Positions 1 through 12,090 of a stretch of 64,000 bases of DNA are shown here, one piece after another (the first letter of the stretch is position 1; each line of letters begins with the position of its first letter). Origin of the DNA: Shewanella phaeophyticola (GTDB lineage Bacteria > Pseudomonadota > Gammaproteobacteria > Enterobacterales > Shewanellaceae); the NCBI RefSeq assembly GCF_025398315.1, contig NZ_JAODOQ010000001.1, positions 1,426,001-1,490,000 on the forward strand, read 5' to 3'. A program made the position numbers and the translations under genes. The notes beneath the pieces were generated by a model, which had not been told where the DNA came from, did no database searches, and saw only the letters and a list, made by a program, of their open reading frames with translations.

Positions 1-996
<996 letters not shown>

Positions 997-1143
997 AAGA
1001 AAACTCCCTTTTGTCGGTGAGGTTATAAATGGGCTTAGCGGCTGTTTTTCAGGCAAGGCCGTTGTTGCTAAAGATAATGCTGATATTGTGGCATTGAGTC
1101 GCAGCTTGAACAAGGTTATTGCGGGCTTTTGAATAGATTTCAT

Positions 1144-1172
1144 AAAATGCAAGCTAAAAGCACTTGCATTTT
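1144..1172 (-). terminator. Hairpin terminator after crr
   Basis: Arms AAAATGCAAG (1144-1153) and CTTGCATTTT (1163-1172) form a 10-bp stem just downstream of the crr stop on the minus strand. The arm itself ends in a short T run. It probably ends PTS transcription before yffB-dapE. Confidence 0.55.
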
Positions 1173-1207
1173 ATTTGTTAGGAAGAGTATGAGGTTAGGC
1201 GTTAACG

Positions 1208-1717
1208 CTACATTTGCACAGTAAAAATCACGTCTTTGCCTGCAACCACACTGCCTTGGGCTTTGTCGAGTTGTTTAACATCTTCCATATTGGCAAGTAC
1301 TACAGGGGTTAATAAGCTCTCAACATTGTCTCGTAAGAAAGCCAAATCAAATGACAGGATAGGTTGCCCCGCTTTAACTTGTTGGCCTTCTTCTGCTAAC
1401 CGTTTAAAGCCATTACCTCTTAGCTCAACAGTGCCAACGCCAAAGTGCACAAATAGCTCAAGCCCTTGTGGAGACTCAATACTAAAGGCGTGATTGGTTT
1501 CAAATATTTTACCAATGGTGCCATCGATAGGGGCAAGGATAAACTCGCCTTTAGGGTCGATTGCTATCCCATCACCGACTATTTTTTCGGCAAAAACAAC
1601 ATCGGGTACTTTTTCGATGGCAACAATGTCACCAGATACCGGTGCTAAAATAGCAATACCGCCAGTTAATTGCGGTTGGCCTGAAATGAGTCGTCTAATG
1701 CGGCTTAAAAATCCCAT
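1208..1717 (-). CDS. crr: PTS glucose-specific enzyme IIA (EIIA-Glc)
   Basis: A soluble phosphocarrier of the sugar phosphotransferase system. It takes phosphate from HPr and in enteric bacteria also controls adenylate cyclase and non-PTS permeases. Both expected histidines are visible: the one in ETNHAFSI (equivalent to His75) and the phosphorylated one in LELFVHFGVGT (equivalent to His90). The ATG at 1715-1717 gives 169 residues, exactly the E. coli length; a GTG at 1729 would add four. It is the last gene of a ptsH-ptsI-crr group on the minus strand. No PTS sugar permease is visible in this window, so a regulatory role near the maltodextrin locus is plausible but not shown. Confidence 0.95.
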   Translation of the reverse strand: MGFLSRIRRLISGQPQLTGGIAILAPVSGDIVAIEKVPDVVFAEKIVGDGIAIDPKGEFILAPIDGTIGKIFETNHAFSIESPQGLELFVHFGVGTVELRGNGFKRLAEEGQQVKAGQPILSFDLAFLRDNVESLLTPVVLANMEDVKQLDKAQGSVVAGKDVIFTVQM

Positions 1718-1786
1718 AAGGAAAGGCACCTTTTATTAATATTTTTATGTGTTTAATTGTAAACAGCTCTGATAACTTTACCAGTT

Positions 1787-3502
1787 TTAATTACAATTAA
1801 CAGTGTTTATAGCTGTGCGTATTTCGTCAATGCGTGTTAGGCGCTTGACGTTTTGCGCATGTGTTACAAAATCTTGATATCGGCCGTTGATGAGTGCGGC
1901 TTTGACTTCGAGCAGACTCGTTGGATTAATACTGATTTCATCTAAACCCAGGCCGACTAATAAGGGTAAAACTTGCGGGTCGCTACCCAGTTCTCCACAC
2001 AAAGAGACCTTAACCTTAGCTTGTTTACAGTGGGCTATGGTCATTGAGATTAACTCAATCACTGCCGGTGATAATGCGGGATACTGTTTGGCTAAATGTG
2101 GATTTGTACGATCTGCGGCCAAGGTATATTGGGTTAAATCATTGGTGCCGATACTGACAAAGTCCAGTAATGGCAACATGCTGGGTAAGTTAAACACTGC
2201 TGCAGGTGTTTCAACTACAATACCGTAACTGAGCTCACCAAAACTTTTTTCTTGCTCAATCAATTGTGCCTTGGCGTGGTCAATTAATGCCATTGCACTT
2301 TCAAGTTCTTCTATTTGGCTCACCATTGGGAACATTAACCTCACCTGACCGTGAATGGCGGCGCGAAGCACTGCTTTCACCTGGTTAATAAAAGTGTCTG
2401 GATGAGCCAAACTATAACGGATCCCACGAATGCCCAGTGCGGGATTATCTTCTGCCGATTGCTGTAAGTAAGGGATTTCTTTGTCGGCACCAATATCAAA
2501 GGTGCGTACCGACAATACCTGCCCTTGGAGACTGTGTAATGCATCGGAGTATAATTTGTATTGTTGTTGCTCATTAGGCAACGCCTTGGCATTCATCAAT
2601 AAAAATTCTGTTCTAAATAAACCTATGCCTTGCGCACCAACGTCGGTGACATGAGATACCTCACTTAAATTGCCTACGTTGGCCAATAAAGTGATGCTAT
2701 GGCCATCTTGAGTGATGCTAGGTTTATCTTTATAAGCAGTGAGAGCTTGGCGCCGCTGGAGCTCTTGTTGCTGCTTTTGTTGCAATTGACTCAATAAGGC
2801 GGCAGTAGGAGCCGTGTGTAGCTCGCCAGAGATAGCATCTAAAATTAATGGTTCGCCGTCTTTTATGGCCTGATGGTGCTCTGAAAACTGATAATTTAAC
2901 AGCGCAGGTATGCCCGCAGCGCGAGCTAAAATTGCGGTGTGACTGGTTAATCCACCAGACGCTAACACAATGCCTTTGATGTGTTTTAGAGGCAAAATGG
3001 CAAATTCTGCCGGGGTTAAATCATCGGCCAGTACTATGGTGTCTTCAATGAGTGTTGATAAATCCCATTGTAAATGACCATGCAAGGCACTGATGAGCCG
3101 CTTAGCTAAACAGAGAATATCATTACTGCGGTTAGCAAGGTATGGGTCGTCTAGCTCCGCTAATTGTGCCGCTTGTTGATTAAATATGCGATCAATCGCC
3201 ACCGCTGCACATACTTTAAATTGTTTAATATGTTGTTGTAATTCTTGCTGTAACTCTTCATCTTCAAGCAGCATGATATCGGCATCGATAAGCTGAAAGT
3301 TTTCACATTCTTGACAAAGGTGACGCTGGCAATGTTGCAAATGGCTGATGAGCAGTTCAATGGCATGGGTTAATTGTTGTTGCTGAAGCTTAATTTGCTC
3401 TGCATTTAGGAGCTTAAAATCCAGCGGCGGCATTTGCGAGGTCATGGTTAATGCTTTACCAAACGCGATGCCCGTGGAAACAACAATTCCATTGAATGAC
3501 AT
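1787..3502 (-). CDS. ptsI: PTS phosphoenolpyruvate-protein phosphotransferase, enzyme I
   Basis: Enzyme I transfers phosphate from phosphoenolpyruvate to HPr and so starts the PTS cascade. The 571-residue length is close to the usual 575. The phosphohistidine motif GGLTSHTAILARAAGIPAL sits near residue 190, and the PEP-binding barrel follows with GLFRTEFLLM and the C-terminal CGELGSDP segment carrying the active-site Cys. It starts 11 bases after the ptsH stop, so the two are clearly cotranscribed. Confidence 0.97.
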   Translation of the reverse strand: MSFNGIVVSTGIAFGKALTMTSQMPPLDFKLLNAEQIKLQQQQLTHAIELLISHLQHCQRHLCQECENFQLIDADIMLLEDEELQQELQQHIKQFKVCAAVAIDRIFNQQAAQLAELDDPYLANRSNDILCLAKRLISALHGHLQWDLSTLIEDTIVLADDLTPAEFAILPLKHIKGIVLASGGLTSHTAILARAAGIPALLNYQFSEHHQAIKDGEPLILDAISGELHTAPTAALLSQLQQKQQQELQRRQALTAYKDKPSITQDGHSITLLANVGNLSEVSHVTDVGAQGIGLFRTEFLLMNAKALPNEQQQYKLYSDALHSLQGQVLSVRTFDIGADKEIPYLQQSAEDNPALGIRGIRYSLAHPDTFINQVKAVLRAAIHGQVRLMFPMVSQIEELESAMALIDHAKAQLIEQEKSFGELSYGIVVETPAAVFNLPSMLPLLDFVSIGTNDLTQYTLAADRTNPHLAKQYPALSPAVIELISMTIAHCKQAKVKVSLCGELGSDPQVLPLLVGLGLDEISINPTSLLEVKAALINGRYQDFVTHAQNVKRLTRIDEIRTAINTVNCN

Positions 3503-3513
3503 AAAGTGTCCTT

Positions 3514-3771
3514 TTAACTGAGAGTGATCAGCAATGAGGCAATTTTGTCGACTGCCGCTTGCGCTTGCTCCCCAGTGGCAAATACTGTTACAGAAACACC
3601 TTGGTATAAACCTAATGTTTGTAATTTAAATAAACTTTTGGCACTGGCTTGCTTGCCATTGCACTCTACCATAACGTCACAGCTAAATGCTTTAGCTTCT
3701 TTGACTAATAAAGCTGCTGGGCGAGTGTGGATACCATGCGGAGCAACAATCGTAACCGTTTTTTGATACAT
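3514..3771 (-). CDS. ptsH: Phosphocarrier protein HPr
   Basis: HPr shuttles phosphate from enzyme I to EIIA proteins. The active-site motif APHGIHTRPAALLVKEA holds the phosphorylated His, and the regulatory-Ser region reads ASAKSLFKLQTLGL. The ATG at 3769-3771 gives the canonical 85 residues; a second in-frame ATG at 3786 would add five and cannot be excluded. It is the first gene of the ptsH-ptsI-crr unit, so the promoter should lie in 3787-3990. Confidence 0.95.
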   Translation of the reverse strand: MYQKTVTIVAPHGIHTRPAALLVKEAKAFSCDVMVECNGKQASAKSLFKLQTLGLYQGVSVTVFATGEQAQAAVDKIASLLITLS

Positions 3772-3986
3772 AGAGAAAATACTCATTAATGAATGACAAC
3801 TAAATACTCATTTATCGCTATATTTCAGCTGTTTATAATGTGGCCAACTCATTGATACACAGTAATAAGCAAGGTTGAAATACTCAGGTATTCAATCTGA
3901 AGCGCCTAATATACCTTAAAGTATGCAGGGCTAAAAGTGATGCTAAGGGCAAACCCTAGAGCAAAAAGACATTAGGTAAGTAAAGT

Positions 3987-4014
3987 AAAGCCAGCAATAA
4001 CAATTGCTGGCTTT
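3987..4014 (-). terminator. Hairpin terminator after the chemoreceptor gene
   Basis: AAAGCCAGCAA (3987-3997) pairs with TTGCTGGCTTT (4004-4014), lying just past the chemoreceptor stop on the minus strand and followed by a T-rich run. Intrinsic terminator. Confidence 0.7.
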
Positions 4015-4038
4015 AGCGGTGGGTCAATTCGCGTGGGC

Positions 4039-5643
4039 TTAAATCTTAAATTGTCCCAAGGTTTGGCTTATGTCTTGACTCACCGTTTGCAATGATTGCG
4101 CAGCATGAGAATGGGTTTCGTTGGCGCTTAAAGATAATTCCGTTAATTCTGAAATGGTAGTGACATTGCGATTAATGTCTTCAGTGACCAAGGCTTGTTC
4201 TTCTGTGGCGCTGGCAAGTTGTGCAGTCATGTTACTGATGTTTTCAATTAGCGCTAAAATCTCAATAATGGCTTCGCTAGATTGAACGGCTTTTGACTGT
4301 AATTGAGATGATTGCTGCTGAGTATGAGTATTGCTGTCGATTACCGATTGAATACCTTTCTGAATTTGCCCTACAATTTTATTGATTTCGTTGGTTGAAG
4401 ATTGGGTTCTTGTTGCTAAAGCACGTACTTCATCTGCCACTACCGCAAACCCACGACCGTGCTCGCCCGCTCTTGCCGCTTCAATGGCCGCATTTAATGC
4501 TAACAAGTTAGTTTGGTCTGCAATACTGCCTATGACATCTAGAATGCTGCCAATTTCAGCAGAGGACTGACTCAAACTCACAGAGACTTGCTCAGACTGT
4601 TTTAACTCACTGACTAAGTTTTCAGTATGCTCAACGGTTTGTTGCATTAATTGCTGATTTTGTTCAGCCTGATGTTTAACGTTATTAGCGCCTTGTGCTG
4701 CATCTTGAGTATTACGAGCCATTTCTTGGCTGGTTGATAGCATTTGATTAATCGCGGTGGCCACGCTTTGGGTTTCATTGTTGACCTGATTGGCACTCTC
4801 ATTTGATTGCTTAACGGTTTCAAATAAGTGATGAGCTTCATCGTTTAAGCTGTGTCCTAACGGTTGTAAATGCGCCACCATGTCGGCTATTTTTATTACA
4901 AATTGATTGAAGCCATCGGCAAGTTTGGTGACTTCATCATCACCGATAGTCGATAAGCGTTGGGTGAGGTCGCCTTCACCTTTGGCAATTTGCTCCATTG
5001 CATTAGTCGCATCTTTTAACGGCTGAGTAATAGAGTGATTGAGCAATAAAAAGAACGCAAAAATGGGCACAGAAATAAACAGCATAATGATTAAGTAATC
5101 AATAATAATACCGGTCATGCTTTGGTTGATTTGATCTAAATTAGCTTGGGTAATGAAGGTCAATTGATTTGCTGGTAAATAAGCTGCTGCGGCTAATACG
5201 GTTTGTGCTTCATTGCCACTCACCTTGAGTGATAATTGTGCTTGTGTTGTTGCTTGTTTCACACCACTGATTAATTGGCTGTAAGTTGTGTCACTATTAG
5301 CGGTTAGTGCACTAATGGTTTGGCCTGTTGTACCTTTAATCGTGCTAAAAAGCACTTTGCTTTGATTATCAACCACCAGTAAATCCATATACTGACTTAA
5401 TTGAATGTCTGCGACAAAGGTGAGTAAGTCGTCTTGAGATAATTGCTGCTGTTGTTGCAGTACCTTCAGCATGTTGACCATTAAGCTTGCTTGCTCACTG
5501 ACTTGTTTTTGCTGCTCATCGACTAAATGAGAGTATTGTTCTTTTACTGAAAAAGATCCAAACACAACCGTGCCGATCGCTGCCAAGATAAGCATGATAA
5601 ACAAACGCTTTAAAATAGTTAAACGTCTCAATAATTCAATCAT
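4039..5643 (-). CDS. Methyl-accepting chemotaxis protein
   Basis: A 534-residue transmembrane chemoreceptor that signals to CheA/CheW. Order: short cytoplasmic N-terminus, TM1 at about residues 13-33, a periplasmic sensor of about 150 residues, TM2 at about 180-203, a HAMP domain (about 204-256), then a long coiled-coil signalling domain. The hairpin tip contains [20 protein letters not shown], the hallmark of the MCP family. The sensor is Gln-rich and I do not recognise its ligand class. It is monocistronic on the minus strand, divergent from the CheX-like gene. No CWxxF-type receptor tail is seen at the C-terminus. Confidence 0.93.
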   Translation of the reverse strand: MIELLRRLTILKRLFIMLILAAIGTVVFGSFSVKEQYSHLVDEQQKQVSEQASLMVNMLKVLQQQQQLSQDDLLTFVADIQLSQYMDLLVVDNQSKVLFSTIKGTTGQTISALTANSDTTYSQLISGVKQATTQAQLSLKVSGNEAQTVLAAAAYLPANQLTFITQANLDQINQSMTGIIIDYLIIMLFISVPIFAFFLLLNHSITQPLKDATNAMEQIAKGEGDLTQRLSTIGDDEVTKLADGFNQFVIKIADMVAHLQPLGHSLNDEAHHLFETVKQSNESANQVNNETQSVATAINQMLSTSQEMARNTQDAAQGANNVKHQAEQNQQLMQQTVEHTENLVSELKQSEQVSVSLSQSSAEIGSILDVIGSIADQTNLLALNAAIEAARAGEHGRGFAVVADEVRALATRTQSSTNEINKIVGQIQKGIQSVIDSNTHTQQQSSQLQSKAVQSSEAIIEILALIENISNMTAQLASATEEQALVTEDINRNVTTISELTELSLSANETHSHAAQSLQTVSQDISQTLGQFKI

Positions 5644-5917
5644 TTACAGTCCCAAAAAAAATGTCCATATTAAGGTGATGTGATTATAGTCGATTAAGTA
5701 TAAATGATAACCGCGAGACTGCATTTATGTGAACAAAGCATAAGATTTAACATTTTTATTGTGTGGTAGCTAAAGTAATAAAACTACCAATATATCATAC
5801 GGTTAAACACATTTTGAGCTCGTTTGGTTATTTTACATGCTAATCAATTGTTTTAATTTTGATTTTTTTGCGTTTTACCCGCAAGATTAGCTTAAATAAT
5901 GAAAAGGTACCTAAGCC

Positions 5918-6625
5918 ATGACCCCGAATACAGTTAACAACGACGACATTCTTTTAAAACTGTGCCATTCCGTTTCTCATGTACTATCAAGCACCAGTGC
6001 CAGTCAAATTAGTCACGCAGGTATGGTGCAAAGCATTTCCCGTACCCGTTTAAAACCAGATTTGGGTTGTTTTTCAATTTTCGATGGCGGCTTTTCTGGT
6101 TTAGTCGTGATTAACTTTTCGGCCGATGCGGCAATCGAAATTTATCGCCGTTACATGATAAATATGGGCATGCCGGAGTCTGAATTGGCGTTTTCACACA
6201 CATCTGATGATGTGGGTAATGTGATGGGCGAGTTAATGAATCAAATTTTGGGCGACTTTATTGGCAAGATTTCAACAGAATTACAAACCTCTATCAGTCA
6301 AAGTCAGCCGAAAATGTTAACTATTAATAAAGAGTTAACGATATCGGTAGATACTAACCTTGATGATGCCGTGGCAAGACGGGTGTCATTTAAAACCGAA
6401 AATAACCACATCTTCTATCTTGAATTTGCCATGGACAAAACGGAGTTTATTCGTTCAGCTGACTTTGAAGTAGATGAAGAGTTTGACCTAGATTCATTGA
6501 TAGAAACTCATGGTAAACAAACATCCAAAAAATCAGAAACTAAACCAGATATGTTAGGTGATCCTAACGTAAAAGGGTTAGTCGCTGATGATGCCGATGA
6601 TTTATTGAGTGAGCTTGGGTTATAA
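5918..6625 (+). CDS. CheX-like protein, DUF3334 family
   Basis: A 235-residue soluble protein that I match to the DUF3334 family found in Shewanella and relatives. The segment around residues 75-130 (DDVGNVMGELMNQILGDF) resembles the helix of CheC/CheX phosphatases, which dephosphorylate CheY-P, but I do not see a clear E-x-x-N catalytic pair, so activity is uncertain. The C-terminal 40 residues are acidic and low-complexity, ending DDLLSELGL. Being divergent from a chemoreceptor gene supports, without proving, a chemotaxis link. Confidence 0.7.
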   Translation: MTPNTVNNDDILLKLCHSVSHVLSSTSASQISHAGMVQSISRTRLKPDLGCFSIFDGGFSGLVVINFSADAAIEIYRRYMINMGMPESELAFSHTSDDVGNVMGELMNQILGDFIGKISTELQTSISQSQPKMLTINKELTISVDTNLDDAVARRVSFKTENNHIFYLEFAMDKTEFIRSADFEVDEEFDLDSLIETHGKQTSKKSETKPDMLGDPNVKGLVADDADDLLSELGL

Positions 6626-6645
6626 TTTTTCGTCGTAAATGATAT

Positions 6646-6686
6646 AAAAAACAGCCAAATAAAGTAATTTATCTTGGTTGTTTTTG
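6646..6686 (+). terminator. Terminator after the CheX-like gene
   Basis: AAAAAACAGCCAA (6646 onward) pairs with TTGGTTGTTTTT ending near 6685, with a T run on the plus strand. It separates the CheX-like gene from the LacI-type regulator. Confidence 0.6.
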
Positions 6687-6726
6687 TATGTGGCAACGAC
6701 GATAACGATTAAGGGTAAAAATAATA

Positions 6727-7758
6727 ATGACCTCAAAAGCGACCTCTATTGATATCGCGTACCGTGCCGGTGTGTCGCAGTCGACAGTCTCGCGTGCGTT
6801 ACGAAACAGTCCGTTGGTGAACTTAGAAACGCGTCAGCGCATCCAGGCTATTGCCAAAGAGATGAATTACAAAGTTGATAAGAATGCCAGTAATTTACGA
6901 ACTCAAAATAGCCTGACATTGGCCTTGTTAATTTGTGAAGATCCCACAAATGACGACTCCATGATCAATCCATTTTTCTTATCTATGTTGGGATCGATAA
7001 CCCGTGCAACAGCACGTCAAGGCTATGACTTATTGGTGTCGTTTCAACAATTATCGTCAGATTGGCACGCGGATTATGAAGACAGCAACAAAGCCGATGG
7101 CATTATTTTACTAGGCTATGGCGATTACGTGGACTACGCCCATAAGCTAGAAACCTTAATTGAAAAAAACACCCACTTTGTCATTTGGGGAGCAGAGCAC
7201 AACAATAAAGCTGTATTATCAATTGGTTGTGACAACCACCAAGGTGGTTATATTGCCACCGAACACTTATTAAGTTTAGGCCATAAAAAAATTGCCTTTT
7301 TAGGTGACTCATCTAGCCATAGCCCTGAATTTCGCGACCGCTATCTTGGCCACGTTGAAGCCTTAAACAAAGCGGATATTCAAGCAGATGAGCAGTTACA
7401 GCATGATGCATTTAATACCGAAGCATCAGGTTATGAAGCCGCTAACGCACTGCTTGACAGTAGCGTGCCATTTGAAGCCATTTTTACCGCCAGTGATTTG
7501 ATTGCTATTGGGGCAATAAGGGCATTAAAAAAGCGTGGTGTGTTAGTTCCAGAACACATTGCAGTGGTGGGGTATGATGATATTCCAGTCGCCAGCTTTG
7601 CCAACCCAGCGCTCACCACGGTAAAGCAAGATACCCAATTTGCAGGAGAGATTTTAGTCGAAAGTGTGCTTAAGCAAATACGCGGCGAAGAAGTGAGTCA
7701 ACAATTACTTAAAACCAGTTTGGTTGTTCGTAATTCATGCGGTGCTAATATTGACTAG
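6727..7758 (+). CDS. LacI-family transcriptional regulator (candidate maltodextrin regulator)
   Basis: A 343-residue LacI/GalR repressor. Residues 7-27 hold the helix-turn-helix (DIAYRAGVSQSTVSRALRNS), followed by the hinge helix and a periplasmic-binding-protein-like effector domain ending with the usual DDIPVASFANPALTTV segment. AAGGG about 11 bases upstream serves the ATG. The LacI-type palindromes upstream of several starch genes in this window make it the best local candidate for their regulator, yet it lies about 2 kb from the nearest of them and no copy of the palindrome was seen before its own start. The cognate relation is inference. Confidence 0.9.
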   Translation: MTSKATSIDIAYRAGVSQSTVSRALRNSPLVNLETRQRIQAIAKEMNYKVDKNASNLRTQNSLTLALLICEDPTNDDSMINPFFLSMLGSITRATARQGYDLLVSFQQLSSDWHADYEDSNKADGIILLGYGDYVDYAHKLETLIEKNTHFVIWGAEHNNKAVLSIGCDNHQGGYIATEHLLSLGHKKIAFLGDSSSHSPEFRDRYLGHVEALNKADIQADEQLQHDAFNTEASGYEAANALLDSSVPFEAIFTASDLIAIGAIRALKKRGVLVPEHIAVVGYDDIPVASFANPALTTVKQDTQFAGEILVESVLKQIRGEEVSQQLLKTSLVVRNSCGANID

Positions 7759-7921
7759 CGATTGATAGTCGAATTGTTGGCCATAGTGCATTTACTCAAA
7801 GAATGTATTTATACCCAAGAATGCATTTACACCGAATATAGGTGACATGCTAGCCAGCTTAAAGGCCAGCAAACATCAACATATTCACTCAATTTTTGAT
7901 TGATAAAGGATACAAGCAATT

Positions 7922-8855
7922 ATGGCAGGCGCCAGTTTATTAACCTTGTTAGATGACATTGCGACGATTTTGGATGACGTAGCAGCAATGAGTAAAGTGG
8001 CGGCGCGTAAAACAGCAGGAGTGCTGGGCGATGATTTAGCCTTAAATGCCCAACAAGTGTCTGGCGTCGCCTCTGAACGTGAATTACCTGTGGTATACGC
8101 GGTTGCCAAAGGCTCATTTCGTAATAAATTGATTCTGGTGCCGTTGGCGTTATTAATCAGTGCTTTTATTCCCTGGGCAATTACGCCGCTGTTGATGTTT
8201 GGTGGCTTGTTTTTATGTTATGAAGGCTTTGAGAAAGTCTATCACTCGATGACGCATAAAAAGGCCGCGCTAACTGACGATGAAACCATTGTTGCTAAAG
8301 GCAAAGCTGACATTGATGATTTGGCTGCATTTGAAAAAGACAAAATCAAAGGCGCTATTCGTACCGATTTTGTGTTGTCAGCTGAAATTATTGCCATTAG
8401 CTTAGGTGTTGCCGCACACATGGATTTAATGAGCACAATTTTTAACCTTGTCGGTTATTGCTATTATCATGACGGTTGGCGTATATGGCCTAGTGGCTGG
8501 CATTGTTAAAATTGACGATTTAGGTTTATACCTTGCCAAACGTAAAGCCGAAGGCTTAGGCCACAATATTGGTTTAATGCTGGTCTCTGCTGCGCCTTAT
8601 TTAATGAAAATACTCACCGTTGTGGGCACCATTGCCATGTTTATGGTGGGCGGTGGCATTTTAACTCACGGCATCCATGTGGTGTTTGAATGGATAGAAC
8701 ATGCGGCCGTGGTGGTTGAGCAAATTAATGTTGTAGGTGGCGTTTTAGGGCTGTTAACGCCCAGTGTGCTTAATGCCGTATTTGGTGTGGTTGCCGGTGG
8801 CTTAGCAGTGCTATTAATGAATGGCGTGATGAAATTAATACCATCAAAAAGCTAA
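7922..8855 (+). CDS. DUF808 membrane protein (YedI-like), one frameshift
   Basis: An inner-membrane protein of the DUF808/YedI family, function unknown. The start [21 protein letters not shown] and the following [21 protein letters not shown] block are the family signature, with several hydrophobic segments after residue 60. The frame breaks near 8450: upstream reads to [10 protein letters not shown] and the next frame resumes with [23 protein letters not shown], which is continuous in family members. Joined length is about 310 residues, as expected. A few bases seem to be missing at the junction. The neighbour downstream is convergent. Confidence 0.85.
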
Positions 8856-8917
8856 CGTAGCAGTATTAAAGCGCTCTTTATAGCATGATACAAATTATCG
8901 CCGTAAACGAATTATAT

Positions 8918-8953
8918 AAAAAAGAGCAAGGTCATCGACCTTGCTCTTTTTTT
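8918..8953. terminator. Bidirectional terminator between convergent genes
   Basis: AAAAAAGAGCAAGGTC pairs with GACCTTGCTCTTTTTTT around a two- to four-base loop, giving a T run on both strands. It serves the DUF808 gene on the plus strand and the DUF805 gene on the minus strand. Confidence 0.9.
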
Positions 8954-8968
8954 GTTTTAACCCATTAA

Positions 8969-9364
8969 TTAAAGCGCTAAATTGTCGTTATCGGTAAAGC
9001 TTGGCTGGGCTTTTGGGTTTGGGCCGTATTCGTTGTCATCTTTACTGTTAAAACACAGCACAACCAAAATAATCAGCGCGCCAATCAACGGGATAAGCAA
9101 TAAAAATAACCACCAGCCCGAATGATCTGTATCGTGTAAGCGACGCACACTGACCGCAATACTTGGAATCAATACTGCTAACGAATAAAGCGAGCTCAAC
9201 AAACCTGTGCCGTAGATGTCACTGTACAGGCCAGTACCCATGTCAACTAACGTCAGTATCACACTGAAAATGGTGTTAATTAATACAAACATCCAATATT
9301 CTTTACGACGAGCGCGTCCTTTAAAATCAAAATATTGTTTTAAAACCTTTAAATACCAATCCAT
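8969..9364 (-). CDS. DUF805 membrane protein
   Basis: A 131-residue inner-membrane protein of the DUF805 family. It opens MDWYLKVLKQYFDFKGRARRKEY, with the conserved F-x-GRA-RRxEYW motif, then has three or four hydrophobic segments and the family SVRRLHDTDHSGWW signature. The molecular role of the family is unknown. The acidic, Pro-rich tail is unremarkable. Confidence 0.92.
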   Translation of the reverse strand: MDWYLKVLKQYFDFKGRARRKEYWMFVLINTIFSVILTLVDMGTGLYSDIYGTGLLSSLYSLAVLIPSIAVSVRRLHDTDHSGWWLFLLLIPLIGALIILVVLCFNSKDDNEYGPNPKAQPSFTDNDNLAL

Positions 9365-9548
9365 TCGTTAGTCCTTAACGTTAATTTTTATTAATCTTAA
9401 TCATTTTTACAAAATAGTGTTTAATTATCAATATTATATTTTGATTTGGTCAAAAAAAGCCATTGCATTTAGCAACAGCTTTTTAGTAGGGAGGTACATA
9501 CTCATCATTTAAAATAAGCGTTTAGCTATTATTCGTTGTCTCAAAACA

Positions 9549-12025
9549 TTATTGAGCTAGTTGTTTCACCACAGGATAAAAGTCCCATACTTGCTCATCG
9601 GTCATTGAGCGGACTAATTTAACGTATTCAGCATGAGTCCACGCTAACGGTGTTGCTGAGTTGGTACCATCACCCATTTTGTAATTATAGCGCGTTGGGT
9701 TACCAACACCGTCCCAGGCTTGCTCTGGTAACATTAACCCTTGGTTGGCAAAGGTTTCCATGCCCTGAACATAGGTATTTATTAACCCTTGCTTAGTGTC
9801 TGGGGTTAAGCTGCCATTGGCTTTAGCAAGCGCTAATTCGTAATGGCCACGCTCGCCAGTAAAGAAGAGCCATACTCGGCCGCGTTGATCTTCGGTATTG
9901 CCATTTTCAGCATAGCTAAAACCTGTAACCGTATCTTCACCGTAGCCGTCGTTACCATAGCGGCGATACCCCGGTACTTTACTGCCATCTTTAGCGGTAA
10001 ACTCGTACTTAACCCGTAAGTTATCTTCAAGTTGCTGATTATCGATCAGCATTACGCTGTTTTTAATAACAGGGTCTTGCGCATCCACTACGCCATAACG
10101 CACTAGCTCTAAAAAGCCGCCGTCTAAAATCAGTCGTTGATCTAAGCCTGGCTTACCATTGTTATCGAGTAGTTTGTCTGCGGTGTTGGGGTTGCCATTA
10201 GGACTAATGCGAACGTAATAAGGCGCCGCGTTACCCTCTGTTTGTGCCGCCTCAGTTGCACTGAGTAAGCCGCTAGTGGTGACTATGCTTGTTTCAAGCT
10301 GGCTTTGCAGTGTTTGAGCTAGCGCAAGGTATGTGCTGGCATCAGCATCTTTTGCCAGTGTCGCGATGTCACTGGCTGCGACTAAACCGGCAATAATTGC
10401 TGCTGTAGTCGACGGAGAAAATCCTGCTTGTTCTTCCCAGCGCTCTTGCTGTGTATTGGGTGGGGTAATGTTTGTCTCATTCCAGTCAAGCTTCACTTTG
10501 CCACCAGTGACTAGAAAGTCGGCGGCAGGTTTTAACATGTCCTGATACCAGTTGGTGATCTCTGCATCGGTTAACACGCCCGCCTGCCACATTTTCCAGC
10601 CGAGCATAATGGGCATGGCAGTTTGGTCTAGCTGTACGCCAACCCATTCAATTTCACCGTCAACATGGGTTTTTTGTAAAAACCAACCGGGTGTGCCAGC
10701 AAAACCTGGGGTTTGTTGATTAACCTGAACTTTCTTTAAATACTCAAACGCCACTTTAGGTGTTTGCGTATCGCCCATGGCTAAAAATGCCATCGCACAT
10801 TGGTAAAAATCCCGCGGCCAAACTGCTTTATAGCCTGTACTGCCGACTTTGGCTGACACGGTATCGCCCCATGGGTTTGATAAGGATGCGATTAACGCAC
10901 CCGCATGGGTTTTATCTTCTTGTGCTTTTAACACTAATGCACTGGTATAAAGCAGTTTGCCGTTATCTGTAGTGTTAGCACTCATGCTGGGCAATGGTGT
11001 GAGTGAGGCGAGGTAGTCTTTCCAACCAATATGTTGTTCATCGCCTAAATAAGCCTGCTTTACCACATCGTAACCGGCATCTAATGTGGCCTGTGCTGTT
11101 GCTAAACTGCTGGCTTTGTCTTGAGCGAATCCGATGGCTAAGTTAAAGCTTAGGCTGTCATTGGCTTTGGCTAACGTTGGGTATTGCACCGTTAAGGCAG
11201 CATTGCCACCTTGATTGTTATCACTGGTGGTTTGATAGTGTGAGTCTAGCTTACCATTATCTTGTAAGTCGATAATGCCGTCTGATGTACCCACAAAACC
11301 TGCACTTGCGTGGACAAAATCAACATCGGTTTTAATGGTCATAACGGTTGAGTTTGTATCACTGGTGTGCGCCACAAGTGCTTGGCCGTCAACAAAAGCA
11401 ATATCATTTGCCCCGCTGTTATCAATATGCGGGTTAACGTATAGGTGAGGAGTAATGCCGGCTTCAAAAGCAGTAAAGGTCACGTTCATCATTAAGCTAT
11501 TTCTATCAGGATCGGTAAAAATATGCTTTTCGATTTGGTATTTACCTTCAATATCTTTGTTGATGATTTTATAAGCCAATGATTGTGGACGGCCTTGGTC
11601 GTCCGTATCGAGATATTCTATAGTGCTAATGGTGTTGTCTTTTTCTGTATCAACAAAGCCATTACCGCTAATAATAAATTGCAGCTCTTTTAATTGCGCA
11701 TTATGAATAAGACCAAACATGGTTTCGGTGAGTATGCCCTGGGCAACAGAAAACCATACTTTACTGACAGGATTTGTGGCCTGGTCTTGATATTGACCAT
11801 TGAGATACGGCTCGTAAGATGTGCCAATGCCTGTTTTGCCCGAAAAGGCCATGTAGGTTCAACACCTGGTGCACCGGGGGCGACAACACTCAACGGTGCA
11901 GTTGTTGGTAATACTTCAATCTTTGATGACGTGTCAGTAGGTGAACAGCCAGTGAATAACAGGCCTAGTAAGCTTGCCGTTACGGCACTCGAAATTGCAC
12001 TACGATGTGAGTGTGGCTTAAACAT
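9549..12025 (-). CDS. Glucan 1,4-alpha-glucosidase (GH15 glucoamylase) lipoprotein, one frameshift
   Basis: An exo-acting glucoamylase releasing glucose from starch or maltodextrin ends. The N-terminus has a lipoprotein signal with lipobox LLFTGC near residues 20-26, so it is probably anchored to an outer membrane face. A large N-terminal beta domain (about residues 50-300) is followed by the (alpha/alpha)6 barrel, with WPRDFYQCAMAFLAMGD and the EEQAGFSPSTTAAIIAGLV segment carrying the likely catalytic Glu. The frame breaks at 11847-11850, where Thr-Trp should be followed by Ala-Phe-Ser-Gly-Lys: TGGGCC is expected and TGGCC is read. The ATG at 12023-12025 follows GGGGAAG. It lies directly downstream of the MalT-like gene and is probably cotranscribed with it. 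Confidence 0.87.
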
Positions 12026-12090
12026 AAACTTCCCCAAAATATTGTCTGTGACGATGACAGAACACTGTTATTGTTTTGTATTTAATTGAT

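Noticed and set aside
997..1152. Extended N-terminus of the YffB-like protein (ATG at 1152)
   Set aside because: The extra residues show no family similarity, overlap a terminator hairpin, and a TTG with a good ribosome site gives the normal length.
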